Source of the DNA: Virgibacillus proomii
Lineage (GTDB): Bacteria > Bacillota > Bacilli > Bacillales > Amphibacillaceae
Direction of reading: 5' to 3'
DNA: 64,000 nt
Assembly (NCBI RefSeq): GCF_018916875.1
Contig: NZ_JAHLNO010000004.1
Span: forward strand, 124,001 to 188,000
The first letter of the stretch is position 1. Every line of letters starts with the position of its first letter. A model generated the notes under the pieces. It made no database searches. It was not told where the DNA came from and was given only the letters and a program-made list of their open reading frames with translations. Shown here one piece after another: positions 16,243 to 26,271 of the stretch. The position numbers and the translations under genes were made by a program.

Positions 16243-18669
16243 ATGTTGGTATCATTAAATTGGTTAAAAAATTATGTAGATATTAAAGATATGGATCCAG
16301 AAGTATTGGCAGAAAAAATAACCAAAACAGGAATTGAAGTAGATGGCATTGAGTATGTTGCTGAAAAGAGTGAAAATGTAGTTGTTGGCTATGTGGAATC
16401 TTGTGAAGAACATCCAAATGCTGATAAGCTTCATTTATGTCAAGTAGACGTTGGAGATGAAACGTTACAAATTATATGTGGTGCACCTAATGTAGCTCAA
16501 GGACAAAAAGTAGCCGTAGCGAAGCCGGGAGCAGTACTTCCAGGAAATTTTAAAATAAAAAAAGTCAAATTGCGTGGCGTTGAATCGAATGGAATGATTT
16601 GCTCGTTGCAGGAGTTAGGAATAGAAGAAAAATATGTACCAAAGGATGCAGCAGACGGAATTTATGTGTTTTCGGAAGATGTGATGGTCGGTGATGTGGT
16701 AGAATCGTTATTAAACTTGAATGATGCTGTTTTAGAGTTTGATTTAACACCAAACCGAGCCGACTGTTTATCCATGCTTGGCGTTGCTTATGAAGTTGCC
16801 GCTATTTTAGATCAGCCAGTACAGTTGCCAAACCCTGCTCCAACAATGGCGAAAGAAGCTGCACAGGATTTTATTTCCGTCCGAGTGGAAGCACCCGAAG
16901 ATAATCCATATTACGGAGCGTTTATTATTCGTGATGTGACGATTAAACCTTCCCCATTATGGATGAGTAATTATTTGATAGCTGCAGGAATCCGTCCGAT
17001 TAATAATGTTGTAGATATAACGAATTATGTATTATTAGAATATGGTCAACCATTACATGCGTTTGATTATGATAAATTGAATTCGGATCAAATCGCTGTT
17101 CGTCGTGCAAAGGATAAAGAAGTGTTAGTAACCTTAGATGGACATGAACGTATTTTGTCTCATGACCATTTAGTTATCACGAATGGAGCTGAGCCCATTG
17201 CATTAGCTGGAGTTATGGGCGGATTGGCTACAGAAGTAACAGATTCTACGAAAAATGTTTTGTTAGAAGCTGCATATTTTACAGGTGATGTGGTGACCAA
17301 TGCTGTAAAGGAAACAGGGTTACGCAGTGAATCCAGTACCCGATTCACAAAAGGAGTTGATCCGAATCGAGTAAAGGAAGCAGGAATTCGTGCTTGTGAA
17401 TTATTAGAAAAATACGCAGACGCAACTATTTTATCAGGTGTTGTTGAATACGATCAGCTTGATCGCTCTGAGAAACAAGTTGAAATGGATATGCATGAGA
17501 TGAATAGACGCCTAGGAACAAATTTACAAGCTGACGATGTAAAAAATGCGTTAAAACGCTTAAAGTTTAACTATGAACAAAAGGCTTCTACGTTTATTGT
17601 ACATGTACCAACACGTAGAGGTGACATTACTATATTCGAGGATATGCTGGAAGAAGTGGCAAGAATATATGGTTATGACAATCTTCCTTATACCCTTCCA
17701 GATGGTGTTGGTCAAGCAGGTGGATTAACAGAAAGACAGCAATTGATTCGTAATATTAAAAAATTATTAGAGGGCGCGGGACTGATGGAAAGTCATACGT
17801 ATTCTCTAATCAGTCAAGAAACAAAGGATCAATTAATCAGTCCTGAGGTTAGTGAAGCAAATTATATGCCGATTCAATTAGCCTTGCCGATGAGCGAAGA
17901 TCACAAATATTTACGATTAAGTCTTTTACCAGAAATCTTACGAGTGCTTGCCTATAATAAAGCAAGAAACCAACTAGACTTAGGATATTATGAAATTGGT
18001 AAAACTTTTCTTACGCAAGAGACCGTCTTAACGAAGCAGCCGGATGAGCGCTTACGTCTGGCTGGAGCACTAACTGGAAATTGGCTTCATCATCCGTGGC
18101 AGCAAGAGAAAAAACAGGTGGATTTTTATGTGGTAAAAGGAATTTTAGAGAGATTATTTGACTATCTTGGCTTTTCTGTGGAATATAAGCCATTCAAGCA
18201 TAAAGATATGCATCCAGGCAGAACGGCATCCCTTCATTTACAAGGTAAAACGATTGGGTTTTTAGGACAAGTACATCCTCGTATCCAAAACCAATGGGAT
18301 TTAAAAGAAACGTATGTATTTGATATCAACTTAGAAGAACTGTTGGTCGCCTATAAACCTGTAACATCTTATCAAGAAGTTCCAAAATATCCCTCGATTG
18401 GTCGGGATATTGCTTTTGTAATTGATGAAAGCATCTTAGCAGATGATATTAAGAAAGTAATTAAAGAAGTTGGCAAACCACTTGTAAAAGATGTTTCTGT
18501 CTTTGATGTATATGAAGGTGAGAATTTAGAAGCAGGGAAGAAGTCGGTTGCCTATCATATTGTTTATCAACATCCTGAAAAAACATTAACGGATAATGAA
18601 ATCCAAGCTTCCTATGATCACATCATCGACGCTGTAAAAGAAAAGTATCAAGCGTATATCCGTTCTTAA
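16243..18669 (+). CDS. pheT: Phenylalanyl-tRNA synthetase beta subunit
   Basis: 808 residues, full length. Order of domains: tRNA-binding OB fold (about 40-150, with HPNADKLHLCQVDVG), B3/B4 editing region (about 210-385), B5 (about 408-475), class II-like core (about 490-690) and C-terminal ferredoxin-like anticodon-binding domain (about 715-808, VPKYPSIGRDIAFVID). It forms the heterotetramer with PheS and removes mischarged Tyr. GGGAGGAAAATCAAT precedes the ATG. Co-transcribed with pheS. Confidence 0.97.
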   Translation: MLVSLNWLKNYVDIKDMDPEVLAEKITKTGIEVDGIEYVAEKSENVVVGYVESCEEHPNADKLHLCQVDVGDETLQIICGAPNVAQGQKVAVAKPGAVLPGNFKIKKVKLRGVESNGMICSLQELGIEEKYVPKDAADGIYVFSEDVMVGDVVESLLNLNDAVLEFDLTPNRADCLSMLGVAYEVAAILDQPVQLPNPAPTMAKEAAQDFISVRVEAPEDNPYYGAFIIRDVTIKPSPLWMSNYLIAAGIRPINNVVDITNYVLLEYGQPLHAFDYDKLNSDQIAVRRAKDKEVLVTLDGHERILSHDHLVITNGAEPIALAGVMGGLATEVTDSTKNVLLEAAYFTGDVVTNAVKETGLRSESSTRFTKGVDPNRVKEAGIRACELLEKYADATILSGVVEYDQLDRSEKQVEMDMHEMNRRLGTNLQADDVKNALKRLKFNYEQKASTFIVHVPTRRGDITIFEDMLEEVARIYGYDNLPYTLPDGVGQAGGLTERQQLIRNIKKLLEGAGLMESHTYSLISQETKDQLISPEVSEANYMPIQLALPMSEDHKYLRLSLLPEILRVLAYNKARNQLDLGYYEIGKTFLTQETVLTKQPDERLRLAGALTGNWLHHPWQQEKKQVDFYVVKGILERLFDYLGFSVEYKPFKHKDMHPGRTASLHLQGKTIGFLGQVHPRIQNQWDLKETYVFDINLEELLVAYKPVTSYQEVPKYPSIGRDIAFVIDESILADDIKKVIKEVGKPLVKDVSVFDVYEGENLEAGKKSVAYHIVYQHPEKTLTDNEIQASYDHIIDAVKEKYQAYIRS

Positions 18670-18735
18670 AGACTAAGCTTTCGACTAACAAGCAACCTGC
18701 ACCTAGCAGCTTTAGTTTGTGATCATCCCAATAAC

Positions 18736-18772
18736 AAAGACAGCAATTCAACATAATGATTTGCTGTCTTTT
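18736..18772 (+). terminator. Terminator of pheST
   Basis: AAAGACAGCAA / TTGCTGTCTTT stem with T tail. Confidence 0.8.
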
Positions 18773-18829
18773 AAAGGAAATATAAAGTATGGTCTATTAG
18801 CAAGCCGCTTAACTAAGTTATTACTGTAT

Positions 18830-19765
18830 TTACAAATATGCGTAAGCTTTTTTCGTATTATTAAAATGAACCTTGGCATAAGAATCCAATATGTCTGCAC
18901 CATGTGCTTTTATAATTTTTGCAATGATACGGTCTACTTTTGGAGCAGCACCTTTTGGCAGTTCTAATCCTAATTGTTTAGAAAGTTTATCCATTTGGTT
19001 TAAAAAACTTGCACGAGCTAAAATAGATGCTGCTGCAACGGCTGTTGAATAACTTTCAGCTTTTGTTAAAAAAAAGGTTGAGGGAGCCAACGTTTGTTTT
19101 TCAGACATTAAATATTTTTGATAAACAGCCGGTTCACAAAATTGATCAATAATGATACCTTGATTAGGTGCGTCGCCAATTTTATTTAATAACTGATGTA
19201 TCACGTGGTGATGAAGCATTGCTTTCATTTTTCCTTGTGACCACCCTTGCTTTTGCAATACATTGTATTTTTCATTATGCAGAATGGCTGAAGCATAAGG
19301 AATTTTCCTTGTTATAATGGTATTTGCCAATTCACGAATTTTTTTATCAGTTAATGCTTTTGAATCTGTCACACCCTCCGATTTCAATTGAACAATATTT
19401 GTTTCTGTAATGTACACACCAGCTACCGTAATAGGGCCGAAATAATCACCTGTACCGGCTTCATCGGTTCCAATATGGTTTTTGTTGAATAGGTCAGGGC
19501 TTGGAACGTAGGAATGATTTGGTTTTTGCTTTATTGTTTTAGCTTTTGATTCCACTGCTAGCGCTTCATCAAGCCAATTTGCTGCTTCCTTCTCAGGTGA
19601 ACTGCCCTGGAATAACACTTTTCCCGATTTGTAGGCAGTAATGACTGCATCTTTCGTCTTTGCCCGGAATATTGCTCCTGGTGGTGGAGTCAAAGATAAA
19701 GAAGTATAATATTCTTTCATCTGCTGTATCTTATTTGCAGAAAATTCATAAACAAGCTGAGACAT
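18830..19765 (-). CDS. rnhC: Ribonuclease HIII
   Basis: 311-residue endonuclease that cuts the RNA strand of RNA-DNA hybrids. The N-terminal TBP-like substrate-binding domain (about 1-80) is followed by the RNase H fold with HIGTDEAGTGDYFGP (catalytic Asp-Glu), VTDSKALTDKKI and IIDQF, plus SYSTAVAAASILAR. The ATG at 19765 was chosen over a TTG at 19780 because GGAGAG stands correctly before it; length then matches B. subtilis RnhC (313). Position between pheT and zapA is conserved. Confidence 0.93.
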   Translation of the reverse strand: MSQLVYEFSANKIQQMKEYYTSLSLTPPPGAIFRAKTKDAVITAYKSGKVLFQGSSPEKEAANWLDEALAVESKAKTIKQKPNHSYVPSPDLFNKNHIGTDEAGTGDYFGPITVAGVYITETNIVQLKSEGVTDSKALTDKKIRELANTIITRKIPYASAILHNEKYNVLQKQGWSQGKMKAMLHHHVIHQLLNKIGDAPNQGIIIDQFCEPAVYQKYLMSEKQTLAPSTFFLTKAESYSTAVAAASILARASFLNQMDKLSKQLGLELPKGAAPKVDRIIAKIIKAHGADILDSYAKVHFNNTKKAYAYL

Positions 19766-19839
19766 CCTATTTCTCTCCAATCTTTACCGTTCAATTTCAC
19801 GATCACAATTAACTTTTGCCCTATTGAATAAATTCGTTG

Positions 19840-19867
19840 TTTACAAACCGTCACATTCCTTTATACT
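19840..19867 (+). promoter_or_regulatory. Promoter for zapA-cvpA
   Basis: TTTACA, 16-bp spacer, TATACT, about 137 bp before the zapA start. Confidence 0.5.
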
Positions 19868-20004
19868 ATAGTAAATCAGTCAGTAGAGCAAATACCTAAC
19901 AAAAAATGGGTAATCATTAATAACGGTAATGGATAGTTTCCTAAATGGCCCACTTCATGTTAAGATAAGGTGAACAATTTTTCTTATTTGGGGAGGATTA
20001 ACAC

Positions 20005-20268
20005 GTGACCCAGGATGAAAAAACACGTACAACTGTAGAAATACACAATCGAGCCTATACGATTATCGGCACAGAACCAAAAAGTCATATTAAATTAGTA
20101 GCCAGTTTAGTCGATCAGAAAATGACTGAAATTCAGGAAGCAAATCGGCAATTAGATACAACGAGGTTAGCTGTTTTAACTGCTATAAATACAATGAATG
20201 ATTATTTGAAGTTAAAAGAAGACTATGCCTCTTTATTGGGTTCCATGAAGAGGAAAGAGAAAGACTAA
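20005..20268 (+). CDS. zapA: Cell division protein ZapA
   Basis: 87-residue cytoplasmic protein that bundles FtsZ filaments at the division site. RTTVEIHNRAYTIIGTEPKS is the typical N-terminal globular part and the C-terminal half is a predicted coiled coil. It starts at GTG behind GGGGAGGA. It sits between rnhC and the cvpA-like gene as in B. subtilis. Confidence 0.92.
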   Translation: MTQDEKTRTTVEIHNRAYTIIGTEPKSHIKLVASLVDQKMTEIQEANRQLDTTRLAVLTAINTMNDYLKLKEDYASLLGSMKRKEKD

Positions 20269-20289
20269 CTAGAAAGAGGAACACCGTCT

Positions 20290-20853
20290 ATGATTAGTAT
20301 ATTATTATTACTTATATTGTTGTTTGGTTTTTTAAGAGGACTAAAAAGAGGATTTATCTTGCAATTATTCCATCTTATCGGTTTTATTGCTGCATTTATA
20401 GTTGCAGCACTCTACTACGATGAGCTGGGGCCAAAGCTGTCATTGTGGATTCCTTATCCAGATTTGGGAGGAAGTGGGAAGTGGGCTGATTTTTTACAAA
20501 ACTTGCCGCTGGAGAAGGGTTTCTATAATGCGATTGCGTTTTTCCTCATTTTTTTAGCTGTTAAAATTGTATTGCAAATTATTGCATCCATGCTTGACTT
20601 TGTAGCGTCTTTGCCTGTTTTAAACTCCATTAATAAGCTGCTTGGAGCTGTATTGGGCTTTCTTGAAATATATTTGCTGCTTTTTATCGTGCTTTACATT
20701 GCCGTATTAATTCCGGTTGCGCAAGTCCAATCATGGGTTAATGATTCAACCGTTGCTTTATTCATCATTGAACATACACCTTTTTTATCGGAAAAAATGA
20801 AAGAGCTTTGGCTAACAAATATGGCAGATGTATTCCAAAATTTACAAATTTGA
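20290..20853 (+). CDS. CvpA family membrane protein (YshB)
   Basis: 187-residue integral membrane protein with four hydrophobic segments (about 1-12, 22-42, 80-103 and 115-140). FGFLRGLKRGFILQLFHLIGF at the N-terminus (19 core residues) is the CvpA family hallmark. Founding members affect colicin V production in E. coli; the role in Bacillaceae is unknown. It lies 21 bp behind zapA, so it is probably co-transcribed, and a terminator follows. Confidence 0.85.
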   Translation: MISILLLLILLFGFLRGLKRGFILQLFHLIGFIAAFIVAALYYDELGPKLSLWIPYPDLGGSGKWADFLQNLPLEKGFYNAIAFFLIFLAVKIVLQIIASMLDFVASLPVLNSINKLLGAVLGFLEIYLLLFIVLYIAVLIPVAQVQSWVNDSTVALFIIEHTPFLSEKMKELWLTNMADVFQNLQI

Positions 20854-20854
20854 A

Positions 20855-20929
20855 CAAAAGGCTGATTCGTATTATCAGGTGTATTGTATGTAGCATACAA
20901 TTATTAACTGAATCGGATCAGTCTTTTTT
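20855..20929 (+). terminator. Terminator after the cvpA-like gene
   Basis: Outer arms GGCTGATTCG / CGGATCAGTC with G-U pairs, an inner hairpin TTGTATG / CATACAA, and a T6 tail. Confidence 0.75.
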
Positions 20930-21020
20930 ACACTATAGGAAAGTATAAAATTTTATGGTTTATAGTATAAGAAAAACTACCGCTTTCGCTAAGGACTTGG
21001 CGATAAGCCAAGTTTTTCTA
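20929..21020 (+). repeat. R3 dispersed repeat, copy 1
   Basis: Element of about 90 bp: CACTATAGGAAAGTATAAAA, TTTATAGTATAAGAAAAACT, GCTTTCGCTAA and a closing CTTGGCGATAAGCCAAG hairpin then TTTTTCTA. Four other copies lie at 26101, 31752, 32016 and 42330, all on the same strand. Confidence 0.8.
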
Positions 21021-21049
21021 AGGACAAAGTAAGTAAGCGGCTCAACCGT

Positions 21050-21105
21050 ATAAAGTGAAACTTCATTTAGTAGGAGTTTTACGGTACCTTATATGCGGGA
21101 TAAAA
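21050..21105 (-). repeat. R1 remnant, copy H (inverted, internally deleted)
   Basis: On the minus strand it reads TTTTTATCCCGCATATAAGG, ACCGTAAAACTCCTACTAAA and GAAGTTTCACTTTATACGG: both R1 ends with the middle missing. TTTAT is at both edges. Confidence 0.65.
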
Positions 21106-21231
21106 ACTTAAAGACTTGTAAAATAACGCAGGAGGTTTGTTAACAGGTGATGATAAGATTTATTGATATACTATAGGTATGATGTAGTTGAGTAAAACTT
21201 TATCAATGATATATAAATAGGGTGAGAGTAT

Positions 21232-22950
21232 ATGGGGATTAATAAAAAGGATGTCATTCGGTTAATGGAGAAAATAGCAATATATCTTGAATTACAAGGA
21301 GAAAATCCATTTAAGATCAGCGCTTACCGTAAAGCTGCACAAGCATTAGAAAGGGATGATCGTTCTCTTGATGATATATATGATTTTACGAAAATAAAAG
21401 GAATAGGAAAAGGAACCAATGCTGTTATTCAAGAATATATACAAACAGGGGAATCACAAACGTTATCAGAACTTGAAAAACAAGTACCAAATAGCCTAAT
21501 TCCATTATTAGAGCTCCCTGGATTAGGTGGGAAGAAATTAGCAAAACTTTACCAAGAGCTTGGAGTAACAGATGCTGAAACCTTAAAGCATGCTTGTCAG
21601 CAAGGAAAGGTTGAGGAACTTCCGGGGTTTGGGAAAAAAACAGTGGAAAACATCTTAGCTGCTTTGAAGGAAGCAGGAAAGCGTCCCGCACGTTTACCTA
21701 TTGCTATGATGCTACCAATCGCTGAAAGACTTGAGAGCTATTTAAAAAAAATAAAAGAGATTGATCGTTTTTCTCGAGCAGGAAGCTTGCGAAGAATGCA
21801 AGAAACGATAAAAGATCTTGACTTTATTATTACTACAGATGAACCAGAAGCTGTATGCGATGCGCTATTATCAATAGAAAATAGTAAAGAGGTTATTGCT
21901 AAAGGCGAAACAAAGGTATCCATCGTTATTGAAGATGTTTACGATATCAATGTAGACTTTCGTATTGTGAGGAAGGAAGAGTTTGCGACAACCTTACATC
22001 ACTTTACTGGCTCTAAAGAACATAATGTAGCGATGCGTCAATTAGCAAAAGCACAAGGAGAAAAGATTAATGAGTATGGTGTTGAAAACGAAGAGACGGG
22101 TGAGGTAATCACCTTTATGACGGAAGAGGAATTCTTTAACCATTTTGACTTACATTACATTCCACCTGAAGTAAGAGAAAACACAGGAGAAACAGAAATA
22201 TTTAAAGAACCTTATCGACTAGTTGAGTTCCAAGATATAAAAGGCGATTTACATATGCATACCACATGGAGTGATGGCGCGCAATCATTAGAGGAAATGG
22301 TTGTGCAGGCAAGAAACAAGTCATATGATTTTATCGCCATTACGGATCATTCTAAGTTTTTAAGAGTAGCGAATGGACTTAATGAAACCAGACTGCGGAA
22401 ACAATGTGAAGAAATTGCTAATTTAAATAAAAAATATCCAGATATTCATATTTTTACAGGAGTAGAGATGGATATACTTCCTGATGGAAAGCTCGACTTT
22501 TCGGATGCATTTCTTAAGGAGCTTGACTTTGTCATTGCTTCGATTCATTCCAGTTTTAATCAAACCGAAGAGCAAATTATGTATCGGTTAGAAACAGCAT
22601 TAGAAAATCCTTATGTTTCGTTGATTGCTCATCCAACAGGAAGGTTAATTGGCAGACGCCCTGGTTATCAAATTAACGTAGATAAACTTATTGAAAAAGC
22701 AAAAGCAACGAATACAGCTTTGGAAATCAATGCAAATCCAAATCGGTTGGACTTATCGTATGAATGGGCGAAGAAAGCACAAGCTGCAGGTGTTACATTA
22801 GCTATTAATACAGATGCTCATAATTATCAGATGTTAGAACATATGAAGTATGGTATTGGCATTGCTAGAAAAGGCTGGATAAAAAAAGAAACGGTTATGA
22901 ATACGTGGTCTGTGCAAGCATTAAAAGATTATTTTAATCGTAATAAATAA
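21232..22950 (+). CDS. polX: DNA polymerase X family / PHP exonuclease PolX
   Basis: 572-residue repair polymerase. N-terminal HhH/8-kDa lyase-like region (about 1-140, with FTKIKGIGKGT and LPGLGGKKLAKL), nucleotidyl-transferase palm with AGSLRRMQETIKDLDFII (catalytic Asp pair), then a C-terminal PHP domain (from about 335) with GDLHMHTTWSDG, ITDHS, HSSF and NTDAHN metal ligands giving 3'-5' exonuclease activity. Acts in base-excision repair gap filling. The start follows AGGGTGAGAG. mutS2 follows 35 bp on. Confidence 0.95.
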   Translation: MGINKKDVIRLMEKIAIYLELQGENPFKISAYRKAAQALERDDRSLDDIYDFTKIKGIGKGTNAVIQEYIQTGESQTLSELEKQVPNSLIPLLELPGLGGKKLAKLYQELGVTDAETLKHACQQGKVEELPGFGKKTVENILAALKEAGKRPARLPIAMMLPIAERLESYLKKIKEIDRFSRAGSLRRMQETIKDLDFIITTDEPEAVCDALLSIENSKEVIAKGETKVSIVIEDVYDINVDFRIVRKEEFATTLHHFTGSKEHNVAMRQLAKAQGEKINEYGVENEETGEVITFMTEEEFFNHFDLHYIPPEVRENTGETEIFKEPYRLVEFQDIKGDLHMHTTWSDGAQSLEEMVVQARNKSYDFIAITDHSKFLRVANGLNETRLRKQCEEIANLNKKYPDIHIFTGVEMDILPDGKLDFSDAFLKELDFVIASIHSSFNQTEEQIMYRLETALENPYVSLIAHPTGRLIGRRPGYQINVDKLIEKAKATNTALEINANPNRLDLSYEWAKKAQAAGVTLAINTDAHNYQMLEHMKYGIGIARKGWIKKETVMNTWSVQALKDYFNRNK

Positions 22951-22985
22951 CAGAATGAAGGAAAGTATTTAAAGGAGTCATTTAC

Positions 22986-25328
22986 ATGAACGAACGTATT
23001 CTTCGCGTGCTTGAGTTTGATAAAATTATTGAGCGTTTGACAAGCTATGCGGAAACAACAATCGGTAAAGAGTTAACCAAACAGGTTAAGCCATCGATAA
23101 ATATAGAGAAAGTTAGACAGCTACAAAAGGAAACAGATGAAGCGGTACACGTTCAACGTTTGAATAAAACACTACCCTTAGGCGGAATTGTTGATATTCG
23201 TGCTGGTATAAAACGAGCTGCCATTGGCGGTGTACTTTCAACGACAGAATGTATGGATGTTTCCAGTACGATTTACGGTGGGAGAAGAGCAAAAGCATTT
23301 ATTGAGAATTTAGAGGAGGATTTACCAATAATCCGTTCTTTAGTGGAGCAGATCGCTCCATTACGGGAATTAGAACAGCAAATTAATAGTTGTATTGATG
23401 ATCATGGTCATATTATGGATAGTGCTTCCGAGAAATTACGTGGAATTCGCTCCTCCATTCGGACGCTTGAAAGCAGAGTAAGAGACAGGTTAGACAGTTT
23501 TATTAAGACACAAGCAAATAAACTATCCGATGCAATTATTACGATCCGTAATGATCGTTATGTTCTTCCTGTAAAACAAGAATATCGAGGTACCATTGGC
23601 GGGATTGTTCATGACCAATCAGCTTCTGGGCAAACATTATTTATGGAGCCAAAAGCAGTTGTAGATTTAAATAACCAACTCCAAGAAGCAACAGCAAAAG
23701 AAAAACAGGAAATGAACCGGATATTAAGAGACCTGAGTGCACAAATCGCCAATGAAGAAATGCATTTAGAACAGAATGTACTAGTTCTGGCCAAGCTAGA
23801 TGTTATGTTTGCACGTGCAAAACTGGGTCAGTCGATGAAAGCATCCATGCCAAAGATAAATAATAACGGAATAATCAATATGAAACAGGCGCGTCATCCA
23901 TTGATTGATCAAAATCAGGTTGTGGCAAATGATATTGAGATTGGTAAAGATTTTACAGCAATTGTGATTACTGGTCCAAATACAGGTGGGAAAACCGTTA
24001 CACTAAAGATGGTGGGACTTTGTACGCTGATGGCACAAGCCGGCTTGCAAGTACCCGCACAAGACGGATGTGAATTAGCTGTCTTTAAACATGTCTATGC
24101 AGATATCGGAGATGAGCAATCCATTGAACAAAATTTAAGTACGTTTTCCTCACATATGACCACCATTGTAGAAATTTTAAAGCATATAGATGAAGAGACG
24201 CTCGTATTGTTTGATGAGTTAGGTGCTGGGACTGATCCGCAAGAAGGAGCCGCGCTTGCGATGGCAATTCTAGATGAGGTCATTCATCGTCAAGCCCGTG
24301 TCATTGCGACAACGCATTATCCTGAATTAAAAGCATATGGGTATAACCGAAAGCAAGTGGTGAATGCTTCCGTAGAATTTGATGTACAAACCTTAAGGCC
24401 AACTTATCGGCTATTGTTAGGTGTTCCCGGACGAAGTAATGCCTTTGAAATTTCGAAACGATTAGGTTTACCCGACCGATTAATCGAGCAAGCTAAATCG
24501 TATATAGGAATTGATTCAAAAAGTGTAGAAAATATGATCGCTTCTTTGGAAAAATCGCAAATCGATGCAGAAAAAGAGTATAAAAAAGCACATGAGCTTT
24601 TAGTAGCGACAGAAAACATCCATCGCGATTTACAAGCGGCATGGGATCAATGGGAAAATAAACGAGAGTTACTATATAAAAGAGCAGAAGAAAAAGCGGC
24701 TAAAGCGATTGAAAAAGCTCGAGAAGAAGCAGAGATAATCGTAGAAGAGCTTCGTAACATGAAAACCGACGCAAAATGGAAGGAACATGAATGGATTGAA
24801 GCGAAAAAAATGCTTGATGCTGCCGAACCTAAGCTGACTACCCAACAAACAGGAAATCAACGTGATAAAAAACAGCGACAACAAGAGCTTCACCCTGGGG
24901 ATGAAGTTAAGTTATTAACAGCCAATCAGCAAGGGTCTGTGCTTGAGAAGATTAATGATAAAGAGTATTTGGTACAAGTTGGAATTATGAAAGTAAAAGT
25001 AAACCGTAAAGATTTACAGTATATAGGAAAACAACAAGAAGCGTATCACCAGCCAATTACAACGATTAAAGGTGCAAACTATCACGTGAAAACAGAGATT
25101 GATTTACGTGGAGAGCGAGTAGAAGATGCATTATTAAAGTTAGAAAAATATATTGATGATGTACTACTAGCTGGTTACTCTCGTGTTTCTATTATCCATG
25201 GTAAAGGTACAGGCGCCTTACGAAAAGGAGTGCAGGAATATGTAAAGCAGCACCCAAGAATTGCAGATTCACGACCGGGAGAATCTGGAGAAGGCGGCAG
25301 TGGTGTAACTGTCATTCGCTTGAAATAG
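22986..25328 (+). CDS. mutS2: MutS2 endonuclease/ATPase
   Basis: 780 residues. N-terminal MutS-like core and clamp, ATPase with Walker [14 protein letters not shown] (about 328) and Walker [19 protein letters not shown], a coiled coil (about 520-620) and a C-terminal Smr nuclease domain with [27 protein letters not shown]. It lacks the mismatch-recognition domain of MutS. Known roles are suppressing recombination and splitting collided ribosomes. AAGGAGTCATTTAC precedes the ATG. Likely co-transcribed with polX. Confidence 0.95.
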   Translation: MNERILRVLEFDKIIERLTSYAETTIGKELTKQVKPSINIEKVRQLQKETDEAVHVQRLNKTLPLGGIVDIRAGIKRAAIGGVLSTTECMDVSSTIYGGRRAKAFIENLEEDLPIIRSLVEQIAPLRELEQQINSCIDDHGHIMDSASEKLRGIRSSIRTLESRVRDRLDSFIKTQANKLSDAIITIRNDRYVLPVKQEYRGTIGGIVHDQSASGQTLFMEPKAVVDLNNQLQEATAKEKQEMNRILRDLSAQIANEEMHLEQNVLVLAKLDVMFARAKLGQSMKASMPKINNNGIINMKQARHPLIDQNQVVANDIEIGKDFTAIVITGPNTGGKTVTLKMVGLCTLMAQAGLQVPAQDGCELAVFKHVYADIGDEQSIEQNLSTFSSHMTTIVEILKHIDEETLVLFDELGAGTDPQEGAALAMAILDEVIHRQARVIATTHYPELKAYGYNRKQVVNASVEFDVQTLRPTYRLLLGVPGRSNAFEISKRLGLPDRLIEQAKSYIGIDSKSVENMIASLEKSQIDAEKEYKKAHELLVATENIHRDLQAAWDQWENKRELLYKRAEEKAAKAIEKAREEAEIIVEELRNMKTDAKWKEHEWIEAKKMLDAAEPKLTTQQTGNQRDKKQRQQELHPGDEVKLLTANQQGSVLEKINDKEYLVQVGIMKVKVNRKDLQYIGKQQEAYHQPITTIKGANYHVKTEIDLRGERVEDALLKLEKYIDDVLLAGYSRVSIIHGKGTGALRKGVQEYVKQHPRIADSRPGESGEGGSGVTVIRLK

Positions 25329-25350
25329 ATATAGCTAAGAGGTGAATGTA

Positions 25351-25767
25351 ATGGTAATAGGAGCGAGTTTTTGGGAAAATATAGTTGTTGAAACAACAGC
25401 TAGATATAGTGTAGTCATTCTATGTACGTTGGTGTTTCTTGCTATTTTAGAAATTGTTACATCATATCGGAATTGGGAGGAAATTAAAAAAGGTAATTTT
25501 GCTGTCGCAATGGCAACAGGAGGAAAAATTTTCGGTATCGCGATTATTTTTCGTTTTTCCATTGAACATAATGATACCTTATTGCAAAGTATTGGCTGGG
25601 GGGTCTTTGGTTTTATATTATTGCTTATTGGGTATTTCATTTTTGAGTTTTTAACTCCGGTTATTAAAGTCGATGAAGAAATTGGAAATGGAAATAAGGC
25701 GGTTGGTTTTATTTCCATGATTATTTCTATTGGTTTAGCTTTCGTCATTGGTGCGAGCATTTTATAG
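25351..25767 (+). CDS. DUF350 membrane protein (YshE)
   Basis: 138 residues with four membrane segments (about 17-39, 50-70, 78-100 and 115-138). The GNFAVAMATGGKIFGIAIIF and GNKAVGFISMIISIGLAFVIG stretches show the internal two-fold repeat of DUF350. Function unknown. ATG at 25351 was taken because AAGAGGTG overlaps an upstream in-frame GTG at 25342. It follows mutS2 directly, as yshE does in B. subtilis. Confidence 0.85.
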   Translation: MVIGASFWENIVVETTARYSVVILCTLVFLAILEIVTSYRNWEEIKKGNFAVAMATGGKIFGIAIIFRFSIEHNDTLLQSIGWGVFGFILLLIGYFIFEFLTPVIKVDEEIGNGNKAVGFISMIISIGLAFVIGASIL

Positions 25768-25780
25768 GGGAGGAGATTTA

Positions 25781-25864
25781 GTGGTTTTAGAACGACTGGC
25801 AAAGATCTTAACGGTTGTTGCTATTATCTTCTTTGTAGTAGGTGTAGCTTGGCTTATTTGGTAG
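25781..25864 (+). CDS. 27-residue membrane peptide
   Basis: A GTG start stands behind an excellent GGGGAGGAG site, 13 bp after the DUF350 stop. The peptide MVLERLAKI then continues as one hydrophobic segment rich in Val, Ile and Phe, ending VAWLIW and a TAG stop. Such single-pass peptides are common but usually missed. Evidence is the ribosome binding site, the spacing and the hydrophobic make-up; no homolog can be recalled. Confidence 0.5.
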   Translation: MVLERLAKILTVVAIIFFVVGVAWLIW

Positions 25865-25934
25865 ATGATAAATTTATCTTAAAAACTTGGCAGATGATGT
25901 TTAAAAGTCAGATAAGAGTTGTGGTGAAGTTTCT

Positions 25935-26038
25935 TTTATCCCGCATGTAAGGTGCCGTAAGACTCTCACTTCAAGACCAGAGTTGCTACAAAAGGGTCTA
26001 AGTGAGAGAAAACGGCACCTAAATGCCCGATTGGTTTC
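25935..26038 (+). repeat. R1 dispersed repeat, copy E
   Basis: TTTATCCCGCATGTAAGGTG on the left; hairpin arms AGGTGCCGT / ACGGCACCT and the inner pair CTCTCACTT / AAGTGAGAG, where both arms differ from the CTCCCACTT / AAGTGGGAG of copies A, F and G in a compensating way. The right-hand hairpin is missing. Confidence 0.8.
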
Positions 26039-26100
26039 TGGAAATTATTAATTCATCTTATCGTCCTTTTAAACTTATATGTTTTGCCAAGTTTTTTTAA

Positions 26101-26192
26101 CACTGTAGGAAAGTATAAAACTTTATGGTTGATAGTATAAGAAAAACGATAGCTTTCGCCATAAAGACTTGGCGACAAGCCAAGTTTTTCTA
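26101..26192 (+). repeat. R3 dispersed repeat, copy 2
   Basis: CACTGTAGGAAAGTATAAAA to CTTGGCGACAAGCCAAG and TTTTTCTA. It lies in the lcfA upstream region. Confidence 0.8.
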
Positions 26193-26271
26193 AAAAAAGT
26201 TATATAATATTTCAAAAATAGTGATTAATCGGTATAATGGTAATAACTATACCAAAAAGGGAGGAAAAAAT

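Noticed and set aside
25335-25802. 155-codon minus-strand ORF over the DUF350 gene
   Set aside because: The plus-strand frame has a ribosome binding site, family motifs and conserved neighbours; the antisense frame has none.
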